A stretch of 64,000 bases of DNA from Rhodospirillales bacterium (GTDB lineage Bacteria; Pseudomonadota; Alphaproteobacteria; Rhodospirillales; UBA2165): positions 1 to 64,000 of the forward strand of contig JAJDXO010000043.1 of assembly GCA_022823235.1 (NCBI GenBank), given 5' to 3'. This document shows, piece by piece, positions 7,406 through 16,435 of the stretch (positions are counted from its first letter, which is position 1; each line of letters begins with the position of its first letter). Both the position numbers and the translations under genes were made by a program. The notes below the pieces were generated by a model, which was not told the origin of the DNA, did no database searches, and was given only the letters and a program-made list of their open reading frames with translations.

Positions 7406-8392
7406 ATGAATATCAACCCACAGACCCTTCAGGCTATTCGACACCAGCGGGGCCTCTCGCAACAAATGCTTGCGGACATGTCCCACGTTACAAAAAAGAC
7501 AATCAGTCGAATCGAAACGGGTGCTGGTGACCCGAACCGAGTTAGAAACAACACAATCCAACGACTTGCCTCGGCTTTAGGCGTCAAGTCTGGGGATCTG
7601 GGCAAAGCACCGTCGGACCATTCGGATAGAGAGAGGTTTCTCGCCGATGCCGGCTATCAACAGGTGAAATCCCACATCAGCGGTGACGCAGCCCTTGCCT
7701 ACCAACAGGTCAATGACCGATACGGAATCAGTCGTAATGCTCTCGCAGAAATGGCCCCTCTTTTCTTTGTACTGCTCGCTGAATCAAGCCTCGTTTGGCG
7801 TCGAGAGGCCCTTAAGGAAATTGACGAAGCCACCGAAGCGCTCAGGAAGTTAGATTGCGAAACTACCGGTCATCATCTCTCCTTTGTCAACGCCGTCTAT
7901 CGAATTGAGGAAGGCTCTGGGGGCGAAGAAAACTCGATCGAAGAGCGGGATATCTTCGGGGAAAACCTGTCGGGCTATGCATTCGACCTCGGCTACAATC
8001 CTACCGTTTCGAACCCGTTTGCCGAATTCCTGCGTCACCTTTGCAAAAAGATCGACGACCGAGAGGTCGTGGAGCTGGACCTTCATGGGGATGAATACCT
8101 CGAGAACATGAACGGTAGGGTGCCCTCGTATCGAATTTTTGGTCCCCAGTTCGATCAAATCACTGGCGAAGATTTCTGGGCGCAGCTAGCGGTGAAAAGA
8201 GGGTACACGACCATCAGTGAAATCCCTGGTGATCTCCTGGACGACGACAAGAAAGATGAGCGCATCGAATGGCTCTGCTCACAAATCCCAGAGAGCGAAA
8301 AAGACCGGCTAGAGAAACTCTGGGATATAGAATTGGAAGAGCATTTCTCGTTGCCAGCCGCACCCCAGGGAGGGGGTGATGACCCATCATAG
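7406..8392 (+). CDS. XRE-family HTH protein with large unknown C-terminal domain (cassette gene 3)
   Basis: The 328-residue protein starts with a Cro/C1-type helix-turn-helix (residues ~7-60: LQAIRHQRGLSQQMLADMSH, then KKTISRIETG). About 260 residues of an unrecognised, mostly helical and acidic domain follow. The ATG at 7406 is preferred over an earlier in-frame start inside gene 2 because AGGAAA lies 7-8 nt upstream and it opens directly on the HTH. It overlaps the downstream DUF4258-like gene by 14 bp. The arrangement suggests a regulator or antitoxin, but the long C-terminus is unlike a simple antitoxin. Confidence 0.7.
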   Translation: MNINPQTLQAIRHQRGLSQQMLADMSHVTKKTISRIETGAGDPNRVRNNTIQRLASALGVKSGDLGKAPSDHSDRERFLADAGYQQVKSHISGDAALAYQQVNDRYGISRNALAEMAPLFFVLLAESSLVWRREALKEIDEATEALRKLDCETTGHHLSFVNAVYRIEEGSGGEENSIEERDIFGENLSGYAFDLGYNPTVSNPFAEFLRHLCKKIDDREVVELDLHGDEYLENMNGRVPSYRIFGPQFDQITGEDFWAQLAVKRGYTTISEIPGDLLDDDKKDERIEWLCSQIPESEKDRLEKLWDIELEEHFSLPAAPQGGGDDPS

Positions 8393-8663
8393 GCTTACCG
8401 ACCACGCACAGAAGCGGATGAATCAACGTGGATTACGCGACGCGGACCTGCGGCTGCTACTGGCAAGCGCTACCCAGGTGTCTTCCGACTCCTATCTACT
8501 GACTCGCGAAGATGTGGCCCGAGAAATTGCCGAGCGAAAACGCGATATTCAGCGACTAGAACGAATGAGCGGATACAAGGTGGTGGTAGACGGCGAAACG
8601 ATTATTACTTGCTACCGTTCGAGCGCTCGAAACCAGCGACGGACCATGAGGCGTCACAATTAG
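8379..8663 (+). CDS. DUF4258-like small protein, toxin-like (cassette gene 4)
   Basis: The 94-residue protein shows the DUF4258-type pattern: an N-terminal HAQKRMNQRGL helix, a middle segment VSSDSYLLTRED, and a final pair of strands KVVVDGETIITCYRS. Such proteins often sit in toxin-antitoxin-like pairs, though their activity is poorly defined. An alternative GTG start lies one codon upstream. The overlap with the XRE gene (14 bp) implies coordinated synthesis. Confidence 0.6.
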   Translation: MTHHRLTDHAQKRMNQRGLRDADLRLLLASATQVSSDSYLLTREDVAREIAERKRDIQRLERMSGYKVVVDGETIITCYRSSARNQRRTMRRHN

Positions 8664-9042
8664 ATCGCATCAATCGTCCCGCGCCTCGCACCTCCAAATA
8701 GAACCAAGGCACGAACAAGCAGCATTCAATATGCCAATGTGTGGGAATACTCTCGGGATGAAATCTAGACGTCCAAATCATCCCTACTATGTCTCACCGC
8801 TGTTAAATCTTCGAAAAGGTCGAGCCACATCCTCTAACCCGCCAGCCATCAAGATTTCGTTGGCTGAAGGGGAGCTGCTTGAACCCGCATTGCTTGGACA
8901 CAAAACCGCAATCGAAAAGCTCTCGGAAATACTGTTGCCCGCACACTGGCGATGGAGTCCCCTTCGGTTCCTTCCATTCCGGTCTTGCTTTTAGTCCATA
9001 TATAAACTAAATCTATATTTCACAACATATATGGAGTTCCTC
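8664..9042. other. Intergenic region before RES/Xre pair
   Basis: I see no convincing gene. An open frame at 8731-8994 lacks a clear ribosome site and has no recognisable protein pattern, so it is not called. The last 50 bp are AT-rich and contain an inverted repeat described separately. Confidence 0.5.
8996..9034. promoter_or_regulatory. Inverted repeat, candidate Xre operator
   Basis: CCATATAT (8996-9003) and ATATATGG (9027-9034) form a perfect 8-bp inverted repeat separated by 23 bp, immediately upstream of the antitoxin gene. The right arm overlaps its ribosome site. Autorepression by the antitoxin through such palindromes is usual for the family; binding here is inference. Confidence 0.5.
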
Positions 9043-9447
9043 ATGGCCGAACAAGCGCGTCCGGCGACGGAGTTTGACCGGAAGGGCCTGTCCGGCCCGG
9101 CGTTGCGTACCTTTTTTCGCATCGCGGATCTCTGGAACCTCTCGGCCGGGGAACAGATGACCTTGCTTGGGCTGACGGCCCGATCGACCTTCTTCAAATG
9201 GAAGAAGAATCCGAACACCGTTCTGCCGAAGGATACGCTGGAACGCATTTCCTACATCCTGGGTGTCTACAAGGCGCTTCAGATTCTCCTTCCCAACGAA
9301 CAGGCGGCCGATGAATGGGTGAGGCGTCCGAACACGGCGCCGCCGTTCGCAGGCCGGTCGGCTCTTGACCGGATGCTGTCCGGCCAGGTGGCGGACCTCT
9401 TCGTCGTACGGCAATACCTCGACGCGCAGCGGGGCGGCTGGGCGTGA
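9043..9447 (+). CDS. MbcA/ParS/Xre-type antitoxin (DUF2384)
   Basis: The 134-residue protein has an N-terminal Xre-like helical region (ADLWNLSAGEQMTLLGLTARSTFFKWKKN) and a C-terminal DUF2384 segment (GRSALDRMLSGQVADLFVVR, then a terminal Trp). This is the antitoxin architecture paired with RES toxins. The ATG at 9043 was preferred to the one at 9031 because GGAG lies 6 nt before it. Its stop overlaps the toxin start (GTGA), giving tight coupling. Confidence 0.88.
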   Translation: MAEQARPATEFDRKGLSGPALRTFFRIADLWNLSAGEQMTLLGLTARSTFFKWKKNPNTVLPKDTLERISYILGVYKALQILLPNEQAADEWVRRPNTAPPFAGRSALDRMLSGQVADLFVVRQYLDAQRGGWA

Positions 9448-10139
9448 CATTGCCGGTCGCCCGGATCGAGTGGAAGCCGTGCTGGCGAATCATCCCCAGC
9501 CGGTATCCGCCAATTCAGCTCTTCGGGCGGGTGACCGATCCGGACGATCTCGAAGCGGTCTTCGAGTTGGACGCGCTCACGAATCCCAGGCTTCGTGCCG
9601 AGGCCGGCGATATCGAGTCCGTGCCGCCGGAAGACCGAATCAGTGGACCCGGGACAACCATCATCATGGCGGCCTTCACCCATCTGAACCCGAACGGCAG
9701 CCGGTTCTCCGATGGCACTTACGGTGTCTTCTATGCCGCGAACGACATCAATACGGCCATTGCCGAGACCAAATACCATCGCGAGCGGTTCCTGAGCGCC
9801 ACGGCCCAAGCGCGTATGGAACTGGACATGCGGGTCTACGTGGCTGACCTCGACGGGGATCTGCATGACCTGCGCGGCCGGAAGGCCGACCAGCCGCTTG
9901 TCTACCACAACGACAACTATGCCGCGGGCCAGCATCTGGCGAGAACGCTGCGCGAGGCCGGGTCGAACGGGATTGCCTATGACAGCGTCCGCCGGACAGG
10001 GGGCGAATGCGCCGCCGTGTTCCGGCCGCCCCTTCTCTCCAACGCCCGCCAGGAGCGGCATCTCTGCTACGTATGGAACGGGCAAGAAATTGAAACCGTC
10101 TACGAGAAACGCGAAATCGGCGATGACGGCCGGTTCTGA
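9444..10139 (+). CDS. RES-domain toxin
   Basis: The 231-residue protein carries the RES domain: SRFSDGTYGVFYAANDINTAIAETKYH with the conserved Glu at 108, and SNGIAYDSVRRTGGECAAVF with the conserved Ser at 181. Characterised family members (MbcT, ParT and similar) deplete NAD+ or ADP-ribosylate targets. GTG start overlapping the antitoxin stop by 4 bp. The gene ends 40 bp from the 3' end of tRNA-Ala, which is on the opposite strand. Confidence 0.88.
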   Translation: MTLPVARIEWKPCWRIIPSRYPPIQLFGRVTDPDDLEAVFELDALTNPRLRAEAGDIESVPPEDRISGPGTTIIMAAFTHLNPNGSRFSDGTYGVFYAANDINTAIAETKYHRERFLSATAQARMELDMRVYVADLDGDLHDLRGRKADQPLVYHNDNYAAGQHLARTLREAGSNGIAYDSVRRTGGECAAVFRPPLLSNARQERHLCYVWNGQEIETVYEKREIGDDGRF

Positions 10140-10179
10140 CCTCGCCGCAGGGCGATTGCCCATAAGCAAGGGCTGGAAA

Positions 10180-10255
<76 letters not shown>

Positions 10256-10393
10256 ATCGCTTGGGACGGGCGGGCGGGCCACACATGCTTCGGCGGCCCC
10301 CGCCCGGAAGGCGCGCAAATTAGGTAAATCGCCGCTGTGTGGCAAGGAGTTTTTGGGGAATTTTTGGGGGAGTTCTTGGGAAGTCCGGCGGTT

Positions 10394-10408
10394 GCGGGCG
10401 GCGCCCGC
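10394..10408 (-). terminator. GC hairpin downstream of TIGR02300 gene
   Basis: GCGGGC and GCCCGC arms form a short perfect stem 22 bp beyond the stop of the minus-strand TIGR02300 gene. It lacks a strong T-run, so function is uncertain. Confidence 0.35.
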
Positions 10409-10430
10409 GGGACCGGCCTGCCGTCAAGGC

Positions 10431-10784
10431 CTAGGACTTGTCCTCGTCGTCCCCGTCGACCGTATCGACCACTCCGGCAACGTCGTCCTCCCCGTCGAGG
10501 TCGGCCGCGTCATCGCCGAGAATCGCATCGTCCTCGTCGCCGTCGATTTCGATGTCGTCATCGGCCTCGATGTCGTCTTCTTCGACGTCTTCGCTTTCCG
10601 TCGCCTCGGGCGCCGGGGTCTCCGCCTTGGTTTCCTGGGGCGCCGATGCGCGCTTGAGTCTGGGTTTTTCCGGCGTCTGCTCGGTCCCGCACTTGGGGCA
10701 AACCGCCGGCGTCTTCTTGAGATCGTAGAACTTCGCGCCGCAGTTCTGGCACGTGTGCTTGGTTCCCCATTCGGCTTTGACCAC
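10431..10784 (-). CDS. TIGR02300-family protein (FYDLN zinc-ribbon, acidic tail)
   Basis: The 117-residue protein starts with a zinc ribbon (C12-x2-C15, C29-x2-C32) containing FYDLKK, the signature of this alphaproteobacterial family. A long, nearly pure Asp/Glu tail follows. Function is unknown. It is divergent from aroA across 224 bp, the usual arrangement in this lineage. Confidence 0.92.
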   Translation of the reverse strand: MVKAEWGTKHTCQNCGAKFYDLKKTPAVCPKCGTEQTPEKPRLKRASAPQETKAETPAPEATESEDVEEDDIEADDDIEIDGDEDDAILGDDAADLDGEDDVAGVVDTVDGDDEDKS

Positions 10785-11008
10785 GCGCTACTCCTTTCGG
10801 GCTTCGGCCAATTCAACGGCACGCAATTGCCATGTTCGCCCGCCTCTGTCAAAAGCAAAAATCGCCCCTCCCGCCCCATCCGGTCCGCGCGCCGCCGACA
10901 CCCCCCTTCCGCGACCGGGTCCAAACATGCTATGGACCGCCTCACGCGTTCACGCACCCCTGTTTACCGGCCGGAAGAGACGGCCCGAACCGACGAGCTG
11001 AGATCGAC

Positions 11009-12352
11009 ATGACTGCGGTGACATCCGGCGCCGCCGGTGCGCTACGCGGAACCCTGCGTGTCCCGGGTGACAAATCCATTTCCCATCGCGCCCTGATGCT
11101 TGCCGCCTCGACGGCGGGCGAGACGGTGGTTCACGGCCTGCTGGAAGGGGACGACGTGCTCGCCACCGCCGCGGCGATGGAAGCCCTCGGCGCAGCGATC
11201 GAACGGGGCGGAGACGGCGGGCCGTGGCGCGTCCGCGGCCGGGGCGTCGGCGGTCTGGCCGAGCCCGGCAACGTCCTCGATTTGGGCAACGCCGGCACCG
11301 CGGCGAGATTGCTGGCGGGCCTGCTGGCGGGCCAGCCGTTCAACTCGACGCTCACCGGAGACGCCTCGCTGGTCAACCGGCCCATGGCGCGGGTGACCGG
11401 CCCGCTCGAGCGGATGGGCGCCCGCTTCACCTGCCGGTCGGGCGGGCGGCTGCCGATGACCGTTCACGGCACCGACCAACTGCGTCCGGTCGTCGAAACC
11501 CCGGACGTCGCCTCGGCCCAGGTAAAATCAGCCATTCTTCTCGCCGGGCTCACCGCGCCGGGGCGGACCACCGTAATCGAGCGGCGTCAAACCCGGGATC
11601 ATACGGAACGAATGCTTCGATCCTTCGGCGCCGAGGTGGCCATCGAGGAAACGCCGGACGGGACCGCCGCCACGGTCACCGGCCAGCCGGAATTGGCGCC
11701 GGCGGAGATCCGGGTTCCGGGAGATATTTCCTCGGCCGCCTTTCCGCTGGTCGCCGCGGGCATCGTCGAGGGTTCCGACATTTCCGTCCCGGCCGTCGGC
11801 ACCAACCCGCTCCGCGCCGGTCTCCTGACGTGCCTGGAGGAAATGGGCGCCAAGCTCACCCAAAGGCCCCTGGACAGTGGGGTCGAAGGCGGCGAGCCGA
11901 TTGCCGATATCCGCATGGAATCGGCGCCGCTTTCCGGCATCGACGTTCCGCCGGAACGGGCGCCGTCGATGATCGACGAGTATCCGATCCTGGCGATGGC
12001 CGCGGCATGCGCGGCCGGGTCCACCACCTTCCACGGCATCGGCGAACTGCGGGTGAAGGAAAGCGACCGTTTGTCGGCCCTTGCCCGGGGCCTGGCCGCG
12101 TGCGGCGTCGACGTCGAGGAAACCGAAGATTCCCTGACAATCCACGGCCGGGGCGAACCGCCGGCCGGCGGCGCCGTCATCGCCGCCGGTCTCGATCACC
12201 GGATCGCCATGGCGTTTCTGGTTTTGGGACAGGCAACCAGAGAGCCCGTCACGATCGACGATGGCTCGACGATCGCCACGAGCTTTCCCGGATTTACCCG
12301 GATGATGGGAGATTTGGGGGCGGTGCTTTCCGCCGAAGGACCGGGGCCGTGA
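11009..12352 (+). CDS. aroA: 3-phosphoshikimate 1-carboxyvinyltransferase (EPSP synthase)
   Basis: The 447-residue enzyme makes EPSP from shikimate-3-phosphate and PEP in the shikimate pathway. Visible signatures are GDKSISHRALML (residues 20-31), LGNAGTAARLL (G96 in the PEP site), ASAQVKSAILLAGL, and the late RVKESDRLSAL motif. The ATG at 11009 is chosen because the protein core begins within about 13 residues; a longer upstream frame lacks family sequence. It overlaps cmk by 4 bp (GTGA). G96 rather than Ala at the NAGT position is the form usual in glyphosate-sensitive enzymes. Confidence 0.97.
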   Translation: MTAVTSGAAGALRGTLRVPGDKSISHRALMLAASTAGETVVHGLLEGDDVLATAAAMEALGAAIERGGDGGPWRVRGRGVGGLAEPGNVLDLGNAGTAARLLAGLLAGQPFNSTLTGDASLVNRPMARVTGPLERMGARFTCRSGGRLPMTVHGTDQLRPVVETPDVASAQVKSAILLAGLTAPGRTTVIERRQTRDHTERMLRSFGAEVAIEETPDGTAATVTGQPELAPAEIRVPGDISSAAFPLVAAGIVEGSDISVPAVGTNPLRAGLLTCLEEMGAKLTQRPLDSGVEGGEPIADIRMESAPLSGIDVPPERAPSMIDEYPILAMAAACAAGSTTFHGIGELRVKESDRLSALARGLAACGVDVEETEDSLTIHGRGEPPAGGAVIAAGLDHRIAMAFLVLGQATREPVTIDDGSTIATSFPGFTRMMGDLGAVLSAEGPGP

Positions 12353-12984
12353 TTATCGCGGTGGACGGCCCGGCCGCGTCGGGGAAAGGCACCCTGACCC
12401 GGCGTTTGGCGGAACATTTCGGGTTCGCCTGCCTGGATACGGGACTTCTCTATCGCGCGGTCGGGTTCAAAATCATCGAACGGGGCGACGACCCCGGGGA
12501 AACGGCGAGCGCTGCGGCGGCGGCGGCAAGACTTCAGGCCTCGGACCTGGACGATCCGGCGCTCCGCGGCGAAGCGGCCGCCTCGGCGGCCTCGGTCGTC
12601 GCCGCCATTCCCGAGGTGCGCGAAATCCTTCGCGCGTTCCAGCAGAACTTCGCCGCAAGCCCGCCGGGGGGCGCGCCGGGGGCCGTCCTCGACGGGCGCG
12701 ACATCGGCACCGTCATCTGCCCCGGCGCGGACATCAAGCTGTTTCTCACCGCAAGCCCGGAAGTCCGCGCCGAACGGCGCGTTAAGGAGTTGCAAGCCAA
12801 AGGCCTTGAAGCTATATACACGCGCATTCTGCGGGACTTACAGGACCGCGACGCCAGGGATGCATCGCGGGCCGTATCGCCGCTGGAGCCGGCCAAGGAC
12901 GCACTGGTCATCGACACCAGTGAAAAAGACGCCGACACAGTGTTCGAAACGGCACTCGCTCATATCACGTCGCAGAATAACTGA
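12349..12984 (+). CDS. cmk: Cytidylate kinase
   Basis: The 211-residue enzyme phosphorylates CMP and dCMP. It has the P-loop DGPAASGKGT at the N-terminus, DTGLLYRAV in the CMP-binding region and the DGRDIGTVICPGA motif. The start is a GTG overlapping the aroA stop; this gives the normal family length and places the P-loop at residues 7-14. The order aroA-cmk-rpsA is common in proteobacteria. Confidence 0.96.
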   Translation: MIIAVDGPAASGKGTLTRRLAEHFGFACLDTGLLYRAVGFKIIERGDDPGETASAAAAAARLQASDLDDPALRGEAAASAASVVAAIPEVREILRAFQQNFAASPPGGAPGAVLDGRDIGTVICPGADIKLFLTASPEVRAERRVKELQAKGLEAIYTRILRDLQDRDARDASRAVSPLEPAKDALVIDTSEKDADTVFETALAHITSQNN

Positions 12985-13119
12985 AGACCGGGTCCGAGCC
13001 GCCCGACCGCGGCAAGCGCCCGAATTGCCCGTCTTCGAACGGGCGCCCACAACGCGTTGAAAGACCGCCGGAGTCAACCGGCCGGCCAGTGAAACATTTA
13101 ATCGAAGGAAGACCTGAAC

Positions 13120-15081
13120 ATGGCAAACGTGGATACCCACGCCGACAATCTCCCGCCCGACGTCGCCGAGCAAATGGCCGGCGAAAATTTTTCCGACCTC
13201 CTCGACCAGGCTTTTGAACAGGAAGAGCGCCTTCAGGGCAAAGTGGTGAACGGCCTCGTGCTGGCGGTCGAGAACGATTTCGTCCTCATCGACGTGGGAC
13301 TGAAATCCGAAGGATCGATCCCGATCAAGGAATTTTCCGAAGCCGGCGCCGCGCCGACCATCATGGCGGGCGACCGCGTCGACGTATTCGTGGAGCGGTT
13401 CGAGGGTCGGGACGGCGTCGTTGTCCTGAGCCGCGAGAAGGCCCGCCGCGAGGAAGCGTGGAACGTCCTCGAGAAGGCCTTTGAAGACGACGCAAGGGTA
13501 GAAGGCGTCATCTTCGGCCGGGTCAAGGGCGGGTTTACCGTCGACCTTTCCGGCGCCGTCGCGTTCCTGCCCGGCAGCCAGGTGGATATCCGCCCGATCC
13601 GGGACGTGGGGCCGCTGATGGGCAGCCCGCAACCGTTCCAGATTCTCAAGATGGACCGTTCCCGCGGGAACATCGTCGTCTCCCGCCGCGCGGTGCTGGA
13701 GGAAACCCGCGCCGAGGAACGCTCGGAGCTGATTTCCAACCTTACCGAGGGACAGGTTCTCGAGGGCGTGGTCAAGAACATCACCGACTACGGCGCCTTC
13801 GTGGATCTCGGCGGCGTCGACGGCCTGCTCCATGTGACCGACATCGCCTGGCGGCGGATCAATCATCCGTCCGAAGCCCTGCAGGTCGGCCAAACGGTCA
13901 ATGTCCAGGTGATTCGGTTCAACCCGTCGACCCAGCGTATTTCACTGGGCATGAAGCAGCTCGAAGCCGACCCGTGGGAGGGCGTCGATGCCAAGTATCC
14001 GCTCGAGGTCAAGCTGACCGGCCGGGTAACCAACATCACCGACTACGGCGCTTTCGTGGAATTGGAGCCCGGCGTCGAAGGCTTGGTCCACGTCTCCGAG
14101 ATGAGCTGGACCAAGAAGAACGTCCACCCGGGCAAGATCGTCTCCACAAGCCAGGAAGTGGAGGTCATGGTCCTCGATGTCGACCGCAACAAGCGGCGCA
14201 TCAGTCTGGGCCTGAAGCAATGTGTGGCCAATCCGTGGACCGACTTTTTGGAGAAATTCCCGGTCGGGTCCGAGATCGAGGGCGAAATCAAGAACATCAC
14301 CGAGTTCGGGCTGTTCGTCGGCCTCAACGAGGAGATCGACGGCATGGTCCATCTGTCGGACCTGGATTGGGTGAAGTCCGGCGAGGAAGCGATCGCCGGC
14401 TACAGCAAGGGCGGCATGCTGAAGGTCAAGGTCCTGGACGTCGATGTCGAGAAGGAGCGGATTTCTCTCGGGGTGAAGCAGCTCACCGAAGACCCGGTCG
14501 CCGACGGTCTCGAGAAGCTCAAGAAGGGCGACATCGTCACCTGCACGGTCTCCGGCACCGGCGACAAGGGAATCGAGGTCTCCGTGGGCGGAGACGTTCC
14601 GGGTTTCATCCGCCGGTCCGACCTCGGCCGAGACCGCTCCGAACAGCGTCCCGACCGCTTCGCCCCCGGTGAGCTGGTCGACGCGATGGTCGTCTCGGTC
14701 GACAAGGCCAGCCGCAAGATCAACCTCTCCATCAAGGCCCGCGAGGTCGAAGAGGAGAAGATCGCCATGGCGGCCTACGGCTCCTCGGACTCGGGCGCAT
14801 CCCTGGGCGATATCCTGGGCGCGGCCCTGAAGGAGAAAAGCGAGGCCGACAGCGCCGAGGCAGAGGAAGCAGAAGCGGAAGACGCCGACGCCGAAGATAC
14901 GGCCGACGCCGAACCGGAGGAAGCCGCCGCCGAAGCCGAGACGCCGTCCGAAGATGCGGGGGACTCGGAGAAAGAGCCCGAAGACGCGCCTGAAGGAGCC
15001 GCCGCCGAAGACGCGGGCGATGGGGAGAAAGAGCCCGAAGACGCGCCTGAGGACGAGTCTGAAGACGAGGCCAAGAGCTAA
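13120..15081 (+). CDS. rpsA: 30S ribosomal protein S1 with long acidic C-terminal tail
   Basis: The 653-residue protein has six S1 (OB-fold) repeats; the clearest are VVKNITDYGAFVDLGGVDG, RVTNITDYGAFVELE, EIKNITEFGLFVGL and the degenerate last one CTVSGTGDKGIEVSV. S1 binds mRNA at the ribosome and helps initiate translation. After the last domain, residues ~575-653 form a tail of Ala, Glu, Asp and few other residues, longer than in typical S1 (~560-570 residues). Within it a 19-residue unit is tandemly repeated (nt 14950-14994 and 15007-15051). GAAGGAAG precedes the ATG. Confidence 0.96.
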   Translation: MANVDTHADNLPPDVAEQMAGENFSDLLDQAFEQEERLQGKVVNGLVLAVENDFVLIDVGLKSEGSIPIKEFSEAGAAPTIMAGDRVDVFVERFEGRDGVVVLSREKARREEAWNVLEKAFEDDARVEGVIFGRVKGGFTVDLSGAVAFLPGSQVDIRPIRDVGPLMGSPQPFQILKMDRSRGNIVVSRRAVLEETRAEERSELISNLTEGQVLEGVVKNITDYGAFVDLGGVDGLLHVTDIAWRRINHPSEALQVGQTVNVQVIRFNPSTQRISLGMKQLEADPWEGVDAKYPLEVKLTGRVTNITDYGAFVELEPGVEGLVHVSEMSWTKKNVHPGKIVSTSQEVEVMVLDVDRNKRRISLGLKQCVANPWTDFLEKFPVGSEIEGEIKNITEFGLFVGLNEEIDGMVHLSDLDWVKSGEEAIAGYSKGGMLKVKVLDVDVEKERISLGVKQLTEDPVADGLEKLKKGDIVTCTVSGTGDKGIEVSVGGDVPGFIRRSDLGRDRSEQRPDRFAPGELVDAMVVSVDKASRKINLSIKAREVEEEKIAMAAYGSSDSGASLGDILGAALKEKSEADSAEAEEAEAEDADAEDTADAEPEEAAAEAETPSEDAGDSEKEPEDAPEGAAAEDAGDGEKEPEDAPEDESEDEAKS

Positions 15082-15107
15082 CGGCATCCGGGAGATGGGG
15101 CGGGCCC

Positions 15108-16019
15108 ATGGCGCTGGACACTGACAGGATCGTCGACCGCCGCCGCCTCAAGCGCCGCCTCGGCTTCTGGCGGATCGTCGCCGTCGTGGCGCTCGTCGCC
15201 CTGGCGGCGGTGGGCGCCGGCCGCTTCGGCGGGATCGGCGGCGGGCCCCATGTGGCCGCCATCGACATCTCCAATGTCATATTCGGAGAACCGGCCCGGG
15301 ATGCCGCGCTTCGCCGGGTAGCCGCGGACCGCGGGGCCCGGGCGCTCATCGTCCGGATCAATTCTCCCGGCGGCACCGTAGCCGGGGGAGAGGCGCTTTT
15401 CCGTTCACTGCGGCTGGTCGCCGGCAGAAAACCCGTGGTCGCCGTCATCGGCGAGCTCGGGACCTCGGCCGGGTACATGTCGGCGCTCGGCGCCGATTAC
15501 ATTATCGCCCGCGAAGGCTCGATCACCGGGTCCATCGGAGTCATCTTGCAGAGCACCGATATCACCGGCCTGCTGGACAAGCTGGGCGTGAAGCCGGAAT
15601 CGGTCAAGAGTTCGCCCCTGAAGGCGCAGCCCAATCCGCTGGAGCCGTTCTCCGAAGAAGCCCGCGCCGCCACCGAGGCGGTGGTCGCCGACATTTACGA
15701 CCTATTTGTCGGCATGGTTGCCGAACGGCGCCGGATGAGCCGGGAGCGGGTGGCCCCGCTGGCGGACGGGCGGATATTCACCGGACGCCAGGCTCTTCGC
15801 CAAGGGCTCATCGACGGCGTCGGTGGCGAGGCGGAGGCCCGCGACTGGCTGGCCTCGGCCCACGGCATTGCCGCATCACTGCCGGTGCGGCCCGTGAAGG
15901 CACGCCGCGATGACGGAATTCTGAGCGGCATGCTTGACGATCTATTCGGAAAAACATTGTTTTCTGAACGACTTAGACTTGACGGGTTGATTTCCCTTTG
16001 GCACCCTGAGTTCAAATAA
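15108..16019 (+). CDS. sppA: Signal peptide peptidase SppA (short form)
   Basis: The 303-residue protein has one N-terminal membrane anchor (about residues 21-40) and a single S49 protease domain. The catalytic Ser is S120 in GELGTSAGY, and the likely general-base Lys is K172 in the SSPLKAQ segment. [16 protein letters not shown] forms the oxyanion region. It cleaves remnant signal peptides in the inner membrane. It is the half-length form rather than the two-domain E. coli form. Start 26 bp after rpsA. Confidence 0.94.
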   Translation: MALDTDRIVDRRRLKRRLGFWRIVAVVALVALAAVGAGRFGGIGGGPHVAAIDISNVIFGEPARDAALRRVAADRGARALIVRINSPGGTVAGGEALFRSLRLVAGRKPVVAVIGELGTSAGYMSALGADYIIAREGSITGSIGVILQSTDITGLLDKLGVKPESVKSSPLKAQPNPLEPFSEEARAATEAVVADIYDLFVGMVAERRRMSRERVAPLADGRIFTGRQALRQGLIDGVGGEAEARDWLASAHGIAASLPVRPVKARRDDGILSGMLDDLFGKTLFSERLRLDGLISLWHPEFK

Positions 16020-16098
16020 ACCTTGTTCGGCGTCTGGCAGCGTCGGCCGATATCCTCGTTATCGGGGAATTGGCAGCGACGGGGAGGAACGCACCGAG

Positions 16099-16377
16099 AT
16101 GACCAAATCCGAACTCATCGCATACTTGGCCGAGCAGAATCCCCATCTCTATCAGCGCGACGTAGAACGAATCGTAACGACAATTTTCGACGAAATCGCC
16201 GCGGCCCTCGCAAGAGGAGACCGGGTCGAATTGCGCGGCTTTGGGGCATTTTCGGTCAAGCACCGGGATTCGCGCACGGGGCGAAATCCCCGGACCGGCG
16301 AGGCGGTGCAGGTCGCGGCAAAGCGCGTTCCCTATTTCAAGACCGGAAAGCAGCTCCGGGAAATGATCAACTCCTGA
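16099..16377 (+). CDS. ihfB: Integration host factor subunit beta
   Basis: The 92-residue HU/IHF-type protein contains the [20 protein letters not shown] strand and the NPRTGEAV arm with the DNA-intercalating proline. It ends in [12 protein letters not shown], typical of IHF-beta. It works as a heterodimer with IhfA (not in the window) to bend DNA. The position after sppA and before lapA and pyrF matches other alphaproteobacteria. Confidence 0.94.
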   Translation: MTKSELIAYLAEQNPHLYQRDVERIVTTIFDEIAAALARGDRVELRGFGAFSVKHRDSRTGRNPRTGEAVQVAAKRVPYFKTGKQLREMINS

Positions 16378-16435
16378 GCCGCCGCCGGCCCATGAGGGTC
16401 CGGGTGCGGCGGCTTGCCGCAAGGAGACCAGTTCT

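Noticed and set aside
8731..8994. 87-residue open frame after the DUF4258-like gene
   Set aside because: No clear ribosome site, no recognisable protein pattern and no coupling to neighbours; probably chance in AT-richer DNA.
10337..10657. Plus-strand open frame over the TIGR02300 gene
   Set aside because: Arg/Pro-rich shadow of the acidic tail on the other strand with no family pattern.
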